From Halodurantibacterium daqingensis (GTDB taxonomy: Bacteria > Pseudomonadota > Alphaproteobacteria > Rhodobacterales > Rhodobacteraceae), in contig NZ_JBHTFQ010000004.1 of assembly GCF_042666235.1 (NCBI RefSeq), positions 186,001 through 250,000 on the forward strand: a DNA stretch of 64,000 nucleotides, read 5' to 3'. Below the pieces are notes generated by a model that saw nothing but the letters and a program-made list of their open reading frames with translations, did no database searches and was not told the origin of the DNA. The position numbers and the translations under genes are program-made. Numbering within the stretch: the first letter of the stretch is position 1; each line of letters starts with the position of its first letter. Positions 17,522-26,483 of this stretch are shown one piece after another.

Positions 17522-19882
17522 ATGAGCACGATCAAGGAAATCCTGGCCACCATGGATTACGGTCCCGCCCCGGAGGACAGCACCATCCCCCGCGACTGGC
17601 TTGCGCGCCACGAGGCAGGCTTTGGCCATTTCATCGACGGTGCCTTCACCCCGCCTGCCGACTGTTTCGACGTCATCAATCCGGCCACCGGCGCGCGGCT
17701 GGCGCGCGCCAGCCAGGGCAGCGAGGCGGATGTGGCCCATGCGGTGCACGCGGCGCGAAGGGCCTTGCCGAAATGGGCCGCACTTACGGGCCATGACCGG
17801 GCGCGGCATCTTTATGCGCTGGCCCGCCACTTGCAGCAGCATGCCCGGTTTCTGGCCGTGCTCGAAACGCTCAACAACGGCAAGCCGATCCGCGAAAGCC
17901 GTGACAGCGACCTGCCGCTGGTGATCCGGCATTTCTATCATCATGCCGGTTGGGCGGCAGTGCTGCAGGACGAGTTTCCGGGCCTTCAGCCGCAGGGCGT
18001 CTGCGGACAGGTGATCCCGTGGAACTTCCCGCTGCTGATGCTGGCCTGGAAGGTCGCGCCCGCGCTCGCCGCAGGCAACACCGTGGTGCTGAAACCCGCC
18101 GAATACACGCCCCTCACCGCGCTGGCCTTTGCCGAAATCGCGCGCGAAGCGGGCCTGCCGCCGGGGGTGCTGAACATTGTGACCGGCGACGGGCGCACCG
18201 GGGAAGCGCTTGTCGCAGCCCAGGGCGTGGACAAGCTGGCCTTCACCGGCTCGACCGATGTCGGCCGGGCGATCCGCCGGGCAAGCGCGGGCAGTGGCAA
18301 GGCGCTGACGCTGGAACTGGGCGGCAAATCGCCCTTCATCGTCTGCGCCGATGCCGATCTTGATGCCGCCGTCGAGGGGGTGGTGGAGTCGGTCTGGTTC
18401 AACCAGGGCGAGGTCTGCTGCGCCGGGGCGCGCATCCTCGTGGCCGAGGCGGTGGAGCAACGCTTTGCCACTCTCCTGCGCCGCCGGATCGCAACCCTGC
18501 GCACCGGCGATCCCCTGGACAAATGCACCGATATCGGCGCCATCGTGCACCCGCGCCAGTTGGAGCGCATCCGCCGCATCGTGGACCAGGGCGTGGCCGA
18601 GGGCGCGCTTCTGCATCAGGGCACGGCGCCCGACGGCTGTTTCTATCCCCCGACCCTTGCCACCAACGTGGCCCCCGCCTCGGTTCTGGCCACCGAGGAA
18701 ATCTTCGGCCCGGTCGTCACCCTCACGCCCTTCCGGACACCGGCCGATGCGGTCGCGCTGGCGAATGCGACGCGCTATGGCCTTGCCGCCTCGATCTGGA
18801 CCGAGAATGTGAACCTGGCGCTGGATCTGGCCAACCGGGTTCGGGCCGGTGTGGTCTGGATCAATTCCGCCAATGTGCTGGATGCGGCCGCGGCCTTTGG
18901 CGGCTGTCGCGAAAGCGGATTTGGCCGCGAGGGCGGGCGCGCCGGGATGACGGCCTATCTTGCCGCGCCGCTGCCGCGCCCGAAACGCCCTGAAACCGCC
19001 GCCACGGCCCCGGTTGCCCTGCCTGCGGGCGGGCCGGCGGGTGCGGCGCTGGACCGGACAGCCAAGCTTTACATCGGTGGCCGGCAGGTGCGGCCCGACA
19101 GCGGCTATTCCTACCAGATCGACGGGCCGCGCCGCCCGGTGGGCCTGGCCGCGCTTGGCAACCGCAAGGACATCCGCAACGCCGTCGAGGCCGCGCACAA
19201 GGCCGCCGGCTGGTCTGCGCAATCGGCCCATAACCGGGCGCAGGTGCTGTTCTACATCGCCGAGAACCTGTCCGCCCGCGCCCCCGAGTTCGAGGAGCGG
19301 CTGCAGGGCCTTGGCCTGTCCCGCAGCGCCGCCCGCGCCGAAGTTGAGACCTCATTGCGGCGGATCTTCTGGTATGCCGGGCAGTGCGACAAGTTCGACG
19401 GAGCGCTGCAACAGGCCCGTGCGGGGCACATGACGCTGGCGATCAACGAACCGCTGGGCGTTCTGGGCATCGCCTGCCCGACGGCGCATCCGCTGCTGGG
19501 GTTCGTTTCGCTGGTGATGCCGGCCATCGCGCTTGGCAACCGGGTGGTGGCCCTGCCCGCGCAAGGCCAGCCGCTTGCGGCGACCGATTTCTACCAGATC
19601 CTTGATACCTCGGATCTGCCGGGCGGGGTGGTGAACATTGTCACCGGCGATCGCGATCAGCTTGTGCAGACCCTGGCCGACCACGACGATGTGGATGCGG
19701 TCTGGTATTTCGGAACCGACGACGGCGTGCGCATGGTCGAGGAGCGGTCCTGCGGGAACCTCAAGCAGACCTGGTGCGAAAACGGCGCCGCGCGCGACTG
19801 GGCCGGCCCCGAAGGACAGGGCCGCGCCTTTCTGCAACGCGCTACCCAGGTCAAGACGGTATGGATCCCCTACGGAGAGTAG
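17522..19882 (+). CDS. Tandem aldehyde dehydrogenase of the deoxyribose operon
   Basis: 786 residues, about 300 longer than a single aldehyde dehydrogenase. The first unit (about 30-490) is complete: LELGGKSPFIV holds the general-base Glu and NQGEVCCAGARI the nucleophilic Cys. The second (about 520-786) resembles the NAD-binding half only (GVVNIVTGDRDQL, then YFGTDDGVRMVEE) and ends without an equivalent catalytic Cys. Acetaldehyde from DeoC is the likely substrate, giving acetate. AGGGGG precedes the ATG at 17522, ten bases after deoC. This fused form recurs beside deoC in related bacteria. Confidence 0.88.
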   Translation: MSTIKEILATMDYGPAPEDSTIPRDWLARHEAGFGHFIDGAFTPPADCFDVINPATGARLARASQGSEADVAHAVHAARRALPKWAALTGHDRARHLYALARHLQQHARFLAVLETLNNGKPIRESRDSDLPLVIRHFYHHAGWAAVLQDEFPGLQPQGVCGQVIPWNFPLLMLAWKVAPALAAGNTVVLKPAEYTPLTALAFAEIAREAGLPPGVLNIVTGDGRTGEALVAAQGVDKLAFTGSTDVGRAIRRASAGSGKALTLELGGKSPFIVCADADLDAAVEGVVESVWFNQGEVCCAGARILVAEAVEQRFATLLRRRIATLRTGDPLDKCTDIGAIVHPRQLERIRRIVDQGVAEGALLHQGTAPDGCFYPPTLATNVAPASVLATEEIFGPVVTLTPFRTPADAVALANATRYGLAASIWTENVNLALDLANRVRAGVVWINSANVLDAAAAFGGCRESGFGREGGRAGMTAYLAAPLPRPKRPETAATAPVALPAGGPAGAALDRTAKLYIGGRQVRPDSGYSYQIDGPRRPVGLAALGNRKDIRNAVEAAHKAAGWSAQSAHNRAQVLFYIAENLSARAPEFEERLQGLGLSRSAARAEVETSLRRIFWYAGQCDKFDGALQQARAGHMTLAINEPLGVLGIACPTAHPLLGFVSLVMPAIALGNRVVALPAQGQPLAATDFYQILDTSDLPGGVVNIVTGDRDQLVQTLADHDDVDAVWYFGTDDGVRMVEERSCGNLKQTWCENGAARDWAGPEGQGRAFLQRATQVKTVWIPYGE

Positions 19883-19888
19883 GTGCGC

Positions 19889-19911
19889 CGCGCCGGCCTA
19901 TTGCCGGCGCG
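19889..19911. terminator. Bidirectional hairpin between convergent genes
   Basis: CGCGCCGGC (19889-19897) pairs perfectly with GCCGGCGCG (19903-19911) across a 5-base loop, directly after the aldehyde dehydrogenase stop and overlapping the stop of the lysozyme gene coming the other way. No T-tract. Confidence 0.6.
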
Positions 19912-20725
19912 CCGTCAGCCATTGCGCCCAGGCGCCGGGCTGGCCATGAAAGACGTTGATATCCACCGGCCCCCGTACCCCCGGCACCAGCCCCGTGCCG
20001 GTATATTGCCAGAACACCCAGCGTTGCCCCGGATAGACGGTGCCGGGATGATCGGCGACCGACCGCAGCCAGAACTCGACCCCGGCCAGGCTGCCGATCC
20101 CGGTGTCGCGGTAGAAATCGACGGTGGTGTAGATGATCGGGCGCTGGCCATAGTGGCGGCCGACGATATCGAGGAACTGCGCCGCCTCGGCCCGGATATG
20201 CGCGCCGCCGGGCCGATGCGGGCAGTTGCGCGACCGGGTCCATTCCATGTCCAGCACCGGTGGCAGCGCGCCCCGTTCGCGCGGCACATTGGCAATGAAC
20301 CAGCGGGCGTTCTCCTCGGCGGTGCGGCAGAAGTAATAGAAGTGATAGGCGCCCCGCGGAATACCGGCCGCACCCGCCTCGCGCCAGTGCTGGCTGAACA
20401 TCGGGTCCATGTGATCGCCGCCCTCCGTCGCCTTGATGAAGGCAAAGGACACCCCTGCCGCCTGCACGGCCCGCCAGTTCACATCGGATTGCCAGCGTGA
20501 CACGTCGATGCCGTGGATCGGGTATTGCGTGGGCCGGCGGCCGGGCCAGTCGACCGGCTGCGCATCCCCGAACAGTGGTGCGGTAAAGGTTACGGGCGCA
20601 CCGGGCCGCGGGATGTTGCGCCCGCAGGCCGCCAGCACCAGCGCCAGCGCGATCAGCAGCACTGCCAGTTCCAGCCGGCCGCGCCCCGCCACAGCCCCCT
20701 GCCCGTTCCCCAGCCGCATCGTCAT
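19898..20725 (-). CDS. GH25 lysozyme-like lipoprotein
   Basis: 275 residues. A hydrophobic N-terminal helix (about 17-32) ends in LVLAACGRN, a lipobox whose Cys would be lipidated, so it is probably membrane-anchored in the periplasm. The rest is a glycoside hydrolase 25 barrel: GIDVSRWQ (catalytic-face Asp), FIKATEGGD, RGAYHFYYF, PVLDMEW (the DxE pair), and FWQYTGTG near the end. The likely substrate is peptidoglycan. GGAGGGAC precedes the ATG. The gene lies downstream of the rhomboid gene on the same strand. Confidence 0.9.
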   Translation of the reverse strand: MTMRLGNGQGAVAGRGRLELAVLLIALALVLAACGRNIPRPGAPVTFTAPLFGDAQPVDWPGRRPTQYPIHGIDVSRWQSDVNWRAVQAAGVSFAFIKATEGGDHMDPMFSQHWREAGAAGIPRGAYHFYYFCRTAEENARWFIANVPRERGALPPVLDMEWTRSRNCPHRPGGAHIRAEAAQFLDIVGRHYGQRPIIYTTVDFYRDTGIGSLAGVEFWLRSVADHPGTVYPGQRWVFWQYTGTGLVPGVRGPVDINVFHGQPGAWAQWLTARRQ

Positions 20726-20787
20726 GTCCCTCCGTGTCGTTCTCGTTTGCGTTTTTGTTTTCGGTGTCGTTCAGGCGGCGGTGCCGA

Positions 20788-21432
20788 TCACACCGGGCGC
20801 TGCCGCGCCTGCACAAGGCGCGTGACCAGCGGCCCCAGCGCCGCGCCGGCCAGAAAGCCGCCCAGATGTGCCTCCCAGGCCAGGGCGCCCTGCAGCATCA
20901 CCGCGATCACCACATTGGCGAGGATCAGCCCGAGGCAGGTGCCCAGGACCGGGCGCAACGACATCCGCCGCGCCAGCCGCAGCCGTGCCTCGCCATATTG
21001 CCACAGCCCGATAAAGCCGAACACCGCCCCCGAAGCGCCGATCATCGGCGCCTCTCCGTCCGACAGAAGCGCAAAGCCCGCACCGCCCCCGATGGCCGAG
21101 ATCAGGAACACCAGCATCAGCGCGACCGTTCCCGCCTGTTCGGTCACCGCCTTGCCAAGGGCCAGCAGCACGACGGCGTTCATCGCCAGATGCAGAAAAC
21201 CGCCATGCAGGAAGGCATGGGTCACGAACATCGCCGCCGTCTGTCCCGGATAGGCGCCGATCAGCGTGCCCTCCAGCAGTTGCGGCCAGAAGGCGCCATA
21301 GATCAGCGCGGTCATGCGCAGGTCCTGCCCCAGCACGCCGCTGTCGGACAGCCAGAGCGCGAATTCGATCGCCGCCATCACCCCGACAAGCCCCCAGAGC
21401 GCCGGCGGCACACCCTCGTCCCGATGCGCCAT
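20788..21432 (-). CDS. Rhomboid-family intramembrane serine protease
   Basis: 214 residues with about six hydrophobic segments. GASGAVFGFIG carries the nucleophilic Ser, and AHLGGFLAG the catalytic His. The family HxxxN region is visible as THAFLHGGFLHLAMN. Rhomboids cleave transmembrane helices; the substrate here is unknown. It starts 3 bases after the SDR gene's stop, so the two are co-transcribed. Confidence 0.92.
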   Translation of the reverse strand: MAHRDEGVPPALWGLVGVMAAIEFALWLSDSGVLGQDLRMTALIYGAFWPQLLEGTLIGAYPGQTAAMFVTHAFLHGGFLHLAMNAVVLLALGKAVTEQAGTVALMLVFLISAIGGGAGFALLSDGEAPMIGASGAVFGFIGLWQYGEARLRLARRMSLRPVLGTCLGLILANVVIAVMLQGALAWEAHLGGFLAGAALGPLVTRLVQARQRPV

Positions 21433-21435
21433 GGC

Positions 21436-22110
21436 TCAGTTCGTCGGCATGATGTGGATCTCGCGCAGTTCGGCGCGCGGGTCCTGGGTCAGGGCAAAGA
21501 CCACGGCGCGTGCAACATCCTCGGGCTGAAGCTTGTCGGGTTTTGCCTCGTCGAAGAAGGGCGTATCGACCATTCCCGGCGAAATGACCGTGCAGCGTCC
21601 ACCCCAGCGGCGCATTTCCTCGGACATGTTGCCACCATAGCCGTGCACGAACCACTTGGTCGCGCCATAGATCGAGCCGGGAATATGCACGCGCCCCGCC
21701 GCCGATCCGGTCAGCAGAAGATGGCCCCGCGTCTTGCGCAATTCGGGCAGCGCGACGCGCGCGGTGTAAAGCAGCGCAAGGATGTTGAGATCGATCATCC
21801 CGCGCCAGTCATCCGGGACGCCCGCCTCGGTGCCAGGGGTGACCAAGCCGCGGCCCGCATTGGCGAAGGCTGCGTCCAGCCGGCCAAAGGCGGCAACCGC
21901 GTGCGCCACGGCCTCTTGCTGCTGCGCAAGGTCGGTGGCATCGCCCGGCAGGGCCAGCGCCTGCGGCCCAAGTTCCTGCGCCAGCGCGTGCAGCCGGTCG
22001 GCGCTGCGCGCCATCATCGCCACGTTCCAGCCGGCGGCGACAGCAGCCCGGGCCGTGGCGGCGCCAATCCCCGACGAAGCGCCGGTCAGGAACAGGGTGC
22101 GGGGGGTCAT
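21436..22110 (-). CDS. Short-chain dehydrogenase/reductase
   Basis: 224 residues from the ATG at 22110 (MTPRTLFLTGASSGIG); AAAGGA lies upstream and favours it over the ATG at 22125. The NAD(P)-binding TGASSGIG, the FANAGRG motif, a Ser in LLTGSAAG and YGATKW (catalytic Tyr and Lys) are all present, so it should be active. The ending is compatible with YdfG/serine-dehydrogenase-like members, but substrate cannot be assigned. It is translationally close to the rhomboid gene. Confidence 0.88.
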   Translation of the reverse strand: MTPRTLFLTGASSGIGAATARAAVAAGWNVAMMARSADRLHALAQELGPQALALPGDATDLAQQQEAVAHAVAAFGRLDAAFANAGRGLVTPGTEAGVPDDWRGMIDLNILALLYTARVALPELRKTRGHLLLTGSAAGRVHIPGSIYGATKWFVHGYGGNMSEEMRRWGGRCTVISPGMVDTPFFDEAKPDKLQPEDVARAVVFALTQDPRAELREIHIMPTN

Positions 22111-22209
22111 CAGCGGTCCTTTCATCTTCGGCGACACAGCGGGCGGAAGCCCTGCTGCACTTATGACATGGGCCGGGAAAGGCAATGCCCGTCCGGCCTG
22201 AAGCCCGGC

Positions 22210-22986
22210 TCAGCCACCGCTCGTTCCCGCCGGCACGCCCGGCGGCGGGGTGACAAGGCGATAGGTGGCCAACTCCTCGGGAAGCAGGATGTAGATTTCG
22301 TCGGGCGGGGTCAGAAGCGCGTGGCGCATCAGCCGGAGATCAATGCCCATCTCCTCGAGATAGCCCATCACCTCGCCCTGCCCACGCTGGATATCCTCGA
22401 CGGCCAGGAAGGCCGGAAGCAGCGTGTTTTCCCCGAAATAGTGCTGATGCACCCCGATCATCGCCCCCTCCGCCGCCGCGCGGCTGGTGCCTGCCGCCAG
22501 CACATAGGGGCAGGCCGACAGGCAGATGTCGCCCGCCGCCACCGCGGTTGCCAATCCCCGCGCGCGCAGGATCTGCCCGATCTCCAGCGCATCGGCGACC
22601 GAGCCGCCCGGACTCGCAAGCCAGAGCGTCGTCGGCGGCGCCTCAAGCCCCTCCAGATGCGCAAGAAACCGTTCCGCATCGCCCGGCGCGATCTGCCCGC
22701 GCAGGCGCAACCCGTCCTCGGCGGGTTCAAAGGCCAGCCGTCGCGGCATGTCGGCGGCACCCGGGGCGCGAAACGGACTGGGCGGCGCGCGGTCGGGGCG
22801 ATAGCGGCGGGTCTGATCGCCCGGGCGCACCGGCTGATCCAGCGCCGGGGCGCGCTCGGCCCAGGGCCAGCGCGGCCCGCCCGGGCCCAGCAGATCGCCC
22901 GACAGCAGCAGCGCCCCGATGGCGATCTGCGCCAGAAGCATCAGCCGGATGCCCTGCGCCGCGCCGATCCGGAAGGCCCCGCTCAT
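22210..22986 (-). CDS. Membrane-anchored ClpP-like protein (COG3904 type)
   Basis: 258 residues. A single N-terminal hydrophobic helix (about 10-30) is followed by a Pro/Arg-rich linker (about 35-80) and a ClpP/crotonase-fold domain. ASPGGSVADALEIGQILR corresponds to the oxyanion-forming strand-helix, GDICLSACPYVLAAG carries the candidate nucleophilic Ser flanked by two Cys, and MIGVHQHYFG the candidate His. Such proteins are predicted periplasmic proteases without defined substrates. The start overlaps the end of the upstream membrane coiled-coil gene by 4 bases, so the two are coupled. Confidence 0.8.
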   Translation of the reverse strand: MSGAFRIGAAQGIRLMLLAQIAIGALLLSGDLLGPGGPRWPWAERAPALDQPVRPGDQTRRYRPDRAPPSPFRAPGAADMPRRLAFEPAEDGLRLRGQIAPGDAERFLAHLEGLEAPPTTLWLASPGGSVADALEIGQILRARGLATAVAAGDICLSACPYVLAAGTSRAAAEGAMIGVHQHYFGENTLLPAFLAVEDIQRGQGEVMGYLEEMGIDLRLMRHALLTPPDEIYILLPEELATYRLVTPPPGVPAGTSGG

Positions 22987-24371
22987 CGCAGGGCGCCGGG
23001 TTTCAGCGGTTCCACGCGCGCGATGGGGCGTTCATCGGGCGCGGTCGCGCGTTCATCGGCCAGGTTCGGGGGCTCAGCGGGCGGCGTGTCGGGCACGGCA
23101 TCCGGACGGGGCGCGGTGGGCGCGCCTTCGGCCTGCGGCGGGTTTTCCGGCGGGATCACCTGTTCCAGCTCTCGCCAGGCGCCAAGGGCCACGCGCAATT
23201 CGGCCACCGTCATGCTGTCCTCGATCCGGGTGTCGCCCCGTGCGTGGCGGATCGCCGATTGCGTGACCGCGAGGATGAACACCAGAACCCCCGGCAGAAG
23301 GTCGATCGCGATGGCCCCCGCCCAGCTGGGGCCGAAGTTGCGGGCATAGCGGATCACCGCATCGGCGGTCGAGATCGGCGTATAGACGGTTTCGGGCGGG
23401 CTTTGCAGGGCCAGAACCTCTTGCGCGGCCTGCGAGAGCGTCGCGGCGCGCTGCCCCAGCACCGTCATGACCGAGGTGATCGTCGCCGCCTGATCGTTCC
23501 TGGCATCGGCGCTGCGCCCGTCGAGTTCCGGCAACACCACCGAGGCGGACAGATCCTGCGCGGCCCGCGACACCAGCGGCGCCACCGACAACTGGCGCAG
23601 CCGCGCGATGATCCCCGCAAGGCGCACCGCCTCTTCGGAAAACTCGACCGAGCGCGCCTCGACCGGGCCGGGCTCGACCGTCAGCGCGCGCATCCGCGAC
23701 AGGATCTGGTTGCCCTCGGCAAAACCTGCCTCGACCAGGGGCGCCTGGGCCGCGATCTGGGTTTCCAGCGCCGCAAGCTCGGTCGCCTTCTGGCGCAGCA
23801 CCCGGAACACCGCGCCGCGCCCGGCAAGGCCCGAAAGATCGCCGCTGGCTTCCTGTTCCGAAAGATCCTCGAAGCTTTGCCGCACGCGCGCCACATCCTG
23901 TTCCAGCGCCAGCGCGGCAAGGGCGATGGCATTGGTCTGTTCAAGGCTGGCCTGATAATCCTGAACAGTGCGCGCGAGATGCTGTTCCACTGCCGCCGCC
24001 CCCGCAAGCGCCGCGGCGTTCAGCCAGGACGACATCGCGATGATGGCAAGCGATCCAAGCCCCATCGACAGCAAAAGCCCGACCCGCGCCGCCGCGGTCC
24101 GCACCGCCGGAAGCAACCGCAGCAGAAAGGACCAGAAGACGAAGATCGCCACCGAAACGGCAATGGAATAGGCCATCGCCGCCAGGGTCGACCAGCCGCC
24201 GGTATCCACCAGCAGCGACGAGACGCCCAGATAGGTATAGATGCCCGAGGCCACCGCCAGCACCCCGAGCGCCGGCCCGGTGATGGTATCAAGCCAGGCA
24301 AGATGGCCCTCAAGCTCCTTGGCGTTCTTCAGCCCCCTGGCGGCGACAAGCCGGTCGCGCGTTTCCTGCAT
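22983..24371 (-). CDS. Uncharacterised membrane protein with long coiled-coil region
   Basis: 462 residues from the ATG at 24371 (MQETRDRLVAARG), with AAGGGA upstream. Three hydrophobic helices lie in the first 120 residues and one near residues 355-375. The stretch between them (about 120-350) is Ala/Glu/Gln/Leu-rich and helical, probably a coiled coil on one face of the membrane. The C-terminal 85 residues are Pro/Glu-rich and likely unstructured. No enzymatic motif is seen. Overlap with the ClpP-like gene suggests that the two proteins work together, for instance as a membrane scaffold and a protease. Confidence 0.72.
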   Translation of the reverse strand: MQETRDRLVAARGLKNAKELEGHLAWLDTITGPALGVLAVASGIYTYLGVSSLLVDTGGWSTLAAMAYSIAVSVAIFVFWSFLLRLLPAVRTAAARVGLLLSMGLGSLAIIAMSSWLNAAALAGAAAVEQHLARTVQDYQASLEQTNAIALAALALEQDVARVRQSFEDLSEQEASGDLSGLAGRGAVFRVLRQKATELAALETQIAAQAPLVEAGFAEGNQILSRMRALTVEPGPVEARSVEFSEEAVRLAGIIARLRQLSVAPLVSRAAQDLSASVVLPELDGRSADARNDQAATITSVMTVLGQRAATLSQAAQEVLALQSPPETVYTPISTADAVIRYARNFGPSWAGAIAIDLLPGVLVFILAVTQSAIRHARGDTRIEDSMTVAELRVALGAWRELEQVIPPENPPQAEGAPTAPRPDAVPDTPPAEPPNLADERATAPDERPIARVEPLKPGALR

Positions 24372-24428
24372 GGCGATCCCTTTTGCGATGACCGGCAAGA
24401 TATGGCGCCGGTTCGGGACCAAGGCAAA

Positions 24429-26480
24429 TCAACTGTCTGTCGGCGCCTCATCCGCCGCCATCGCGCGCAGGGCCGCGCCCGGGGGCGGCGCAAGGCCCCG
24501 ATCCGCCAGGGCCGCAAGCCGGGCCAGAACCGCGCGCCAGCCCTGCCGTTCGGCCATGTGCAGCGGCCCGCCGCGCCAACGCGGAAAGCCATAGCCATGC
24601 ACCTGCACCAGATCCACATCGGCCGGACGCAGCGCGATGCCTTCCTGCAGGATCGTCACGCCTTCGTCGATCATCGGCAGCAGGATGGCCTCCACGATTT
24701 CCGCGTCCGTCAGCGCCTGCCGAGGCGCGCCCGCGATGTCGCGCAGAAGCGCCTCTACCTGGGGCGAGGATCTGGGCCGTCGATCGCCTGCGGCATAGTC
24801 ATACCAGCCGCCGCCGGTCTTCTGCCCCAGCCGGTTCAGCGCACAAAGCCGATCGGCCACCGGGGCAAAGGGCGTTTCGCCGCGCGCGCGGGCGGCCTGA
24901 CGCTGAAAGGCGGCGATGTCGAGCCCGCCGAGATCCTGCGCCTCGAAGGGGCCCATCGGCAGGCCGAAGCCGCGCATCGCCGCATCCACCTGCGCCGGGC
25001 TTGCCCCGGCCAGCAGCAGCCGTTCCGCCTGGGCGCGGGTGGTCTTGAGCATCCGGTTGCCGATGAAACCGTCGCAGATGCCCGCGCGCACCGGGATCTT
25101 GCCCAGCCTTTGCGCAAGGGCAAAGCCGGTGGCCAGAACATCGGGCGCGGTATCGCGGCCGGGCACGATTTCCAGCAGCTTCATCACATGGGCCGGGCTG
25201 AAGAAATGCAGGCCCAGAAACCGCCCGGGGCCGGGCAGGCCGGCGGCAATCGCTTCGGGGTCCAGATAGGAGGTATTGGTCGCAAGCACGGCATCGCCGC
25301 GACAATGGCGGGCCAGTTCGGCAAAGACCGCGCGCTTGACCTCCAGATCCTCGAACACCGCCTCGATCACCAGATCGGCATCGGCCAGGGCCGCATAATC
25401 GGTGCTGGCGGTGACGCCGGCCAGACGTTCGGCCAGCGCCGCCTCGGTCATCCGTCCGCGCTTGACCGCGCCCTGATAGATTGCACGAAGATTGGCCAGG
25501 CCCCGCGCCGCTGCCGCATCGTCGCGTTCAATCAGCACCACCGGAAGGCCCGCATCACGCAGCGCCGCGGCGATGCCCGCGCCCATGGTGCCGCCGCCCA
25601 CAACCCCGGCCACCGCGATCGGCCGCGGGGCGATGCCCTTCAGTTCCGCCGGGCGCGGGGCCGCGCGTTCGGCAAAGAATACATGACGCAGCGCCGCCGC
25701 CTGATCGGAGGCCCGCAGCTCAAGAAATGCCGTGCGTTCCTGTGCCATGGCCGCCGCGAAGGGCAGGGTTTCGCCCGCGCGCAGCACCGCCAATGCGCGC
25801 AGCGGCGCCTCGGCCCCGCGCGCCGATTTGCGCAGATCCGCCTCAAGCGCCGGCCAGAAGGCTGCATCGGCCGGCTGCAACACCCGTTCCGACAACACGG
25901 GCGGCAAGGGCTGGGTCAGCACTTTGGTGGCATAGCAGCAGGCCGCCGTGACCAGATCGCCCTCGGCAAGGCTGTCGATCAGACCCAATGCGCGCGCCTT
26001 TTCGGCCGGCACCGGCTTGCCGCCGGTGATCATCCGCGCCGCGTCTTCCATGCCGATCAGCCGTGGCAGGCGGGCCGTTCCCCCCGCGCCCGGCAGGACA
26101 CCCAGCGTCACCTCGGGCAGGCCCAGCTGCGCACCCGGCACCGCCACGCGGAAGCGGCAGCCAAGCGCGAGCTCCAGCCCGCCACCCAGGGCCGTGCCGT
26201 GAATCGCGGCAATCCAGGGCTTCGCCGCAGTTTCGATGCGCGCAATCACATCGGGCAGATGCGGCGGTTCCGGCGGGCGGCCGAATTCGCTCACATCCGC
26301 GCCGGCGACAAAGGTGCGCCCGGCGCAGCACAGCACCACCGCCCGCACCGCTGTATCGGCATCAAGACTGGCCGCCGCCGACAGCAGATCCTGCCGCAGC
26401 GCGCGCGACAGCGCATTGACGGGCGGATTGTCGATGGTGACGATGGCGATATCGCCGGCGCGGGTGACGGAAAGGGTCAT
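24429..26480 (-). CDS. Bifunctional enoyl-CoA hydratase / 3-hydroxyacyl-CoA dehydrogenase
   Basis: 683 residues, FadB-like without the thiolase. The N-terminal crotonase domain (about 1-190) keeps both catalytic glutamates (GGGLELALG and GLPEVTLG). The NAD-binding domain begins at about residue 290 with VGGGTMGAGIA; FLGLHFFSPAHVMKLLEIV holds the catalytic His. Standalone paaF and paaH are absent from this locus, so the protein probably performs hydration of 2,3-dehydroadipyl-CoA and oxidation of 3-hydroxyadipyl-CoA. A general beta-oxidation role is the alternative. It lies 3 bases after livF and appears to be the last gene of the liv operon. Confidence 0.9.
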   Translation of the reverse strand: MTLSVTRAGDIAIVTIDNPPVNALSRALRQDLLSAAASLDADTAVRAVVLCCAGRTFVAGADVSEFGRPPEPPHLPDVIARIETAAKPWIAAIHGTALGGGLELALGCRFRVAVPGAQLGLPEVTLGVLPGAGGTARLPRLIGMEDAARMITGGKPVPAEKARALGLIDSLAEGDLVTAACCYATKVLTQPLPPVLSERVLQPADAAFWPALEADLRKSARGAEAPLRALAVLRAGETLPFAAAMAQERTAFLELRASDQAAALRHVFFAERAAPRPAELKGIAPRPIAVAGVVGGGTMGAGIAAALRDAGLPVVLIERDDAAAARGLANLRAIYQGAVKRGRMTEAALAERLAGVTASTDYAALADADLVIEAVFEDLEVKRAVFAELARHCRGDAVLATNTSYLDPEAIAAGLPGPGRFLGLHFFSPAHVMKLLEIVPGRDTAPDVLATGFALAQRLGKIPVRAGICDGFIGNRMLKTTRAQAERLLLAGASPAQVDAAMRGFGLPMGPFEAQDLGGLDIAAFQRQAARARGETPFAPVADRLCALNRLGQKTGGGWYDYAAGDRRPRSSPQVEALLRDIAGAPRQALTDAEIVEAILLPMIDEGVTILQEGIALRPADVDLVQVHGYGFPRWRGGPLHMAERQGWRAVLARLAALADRGLAPPPGAALRAMAADEAPTDS

Positions 26481-26483
26481 GGC

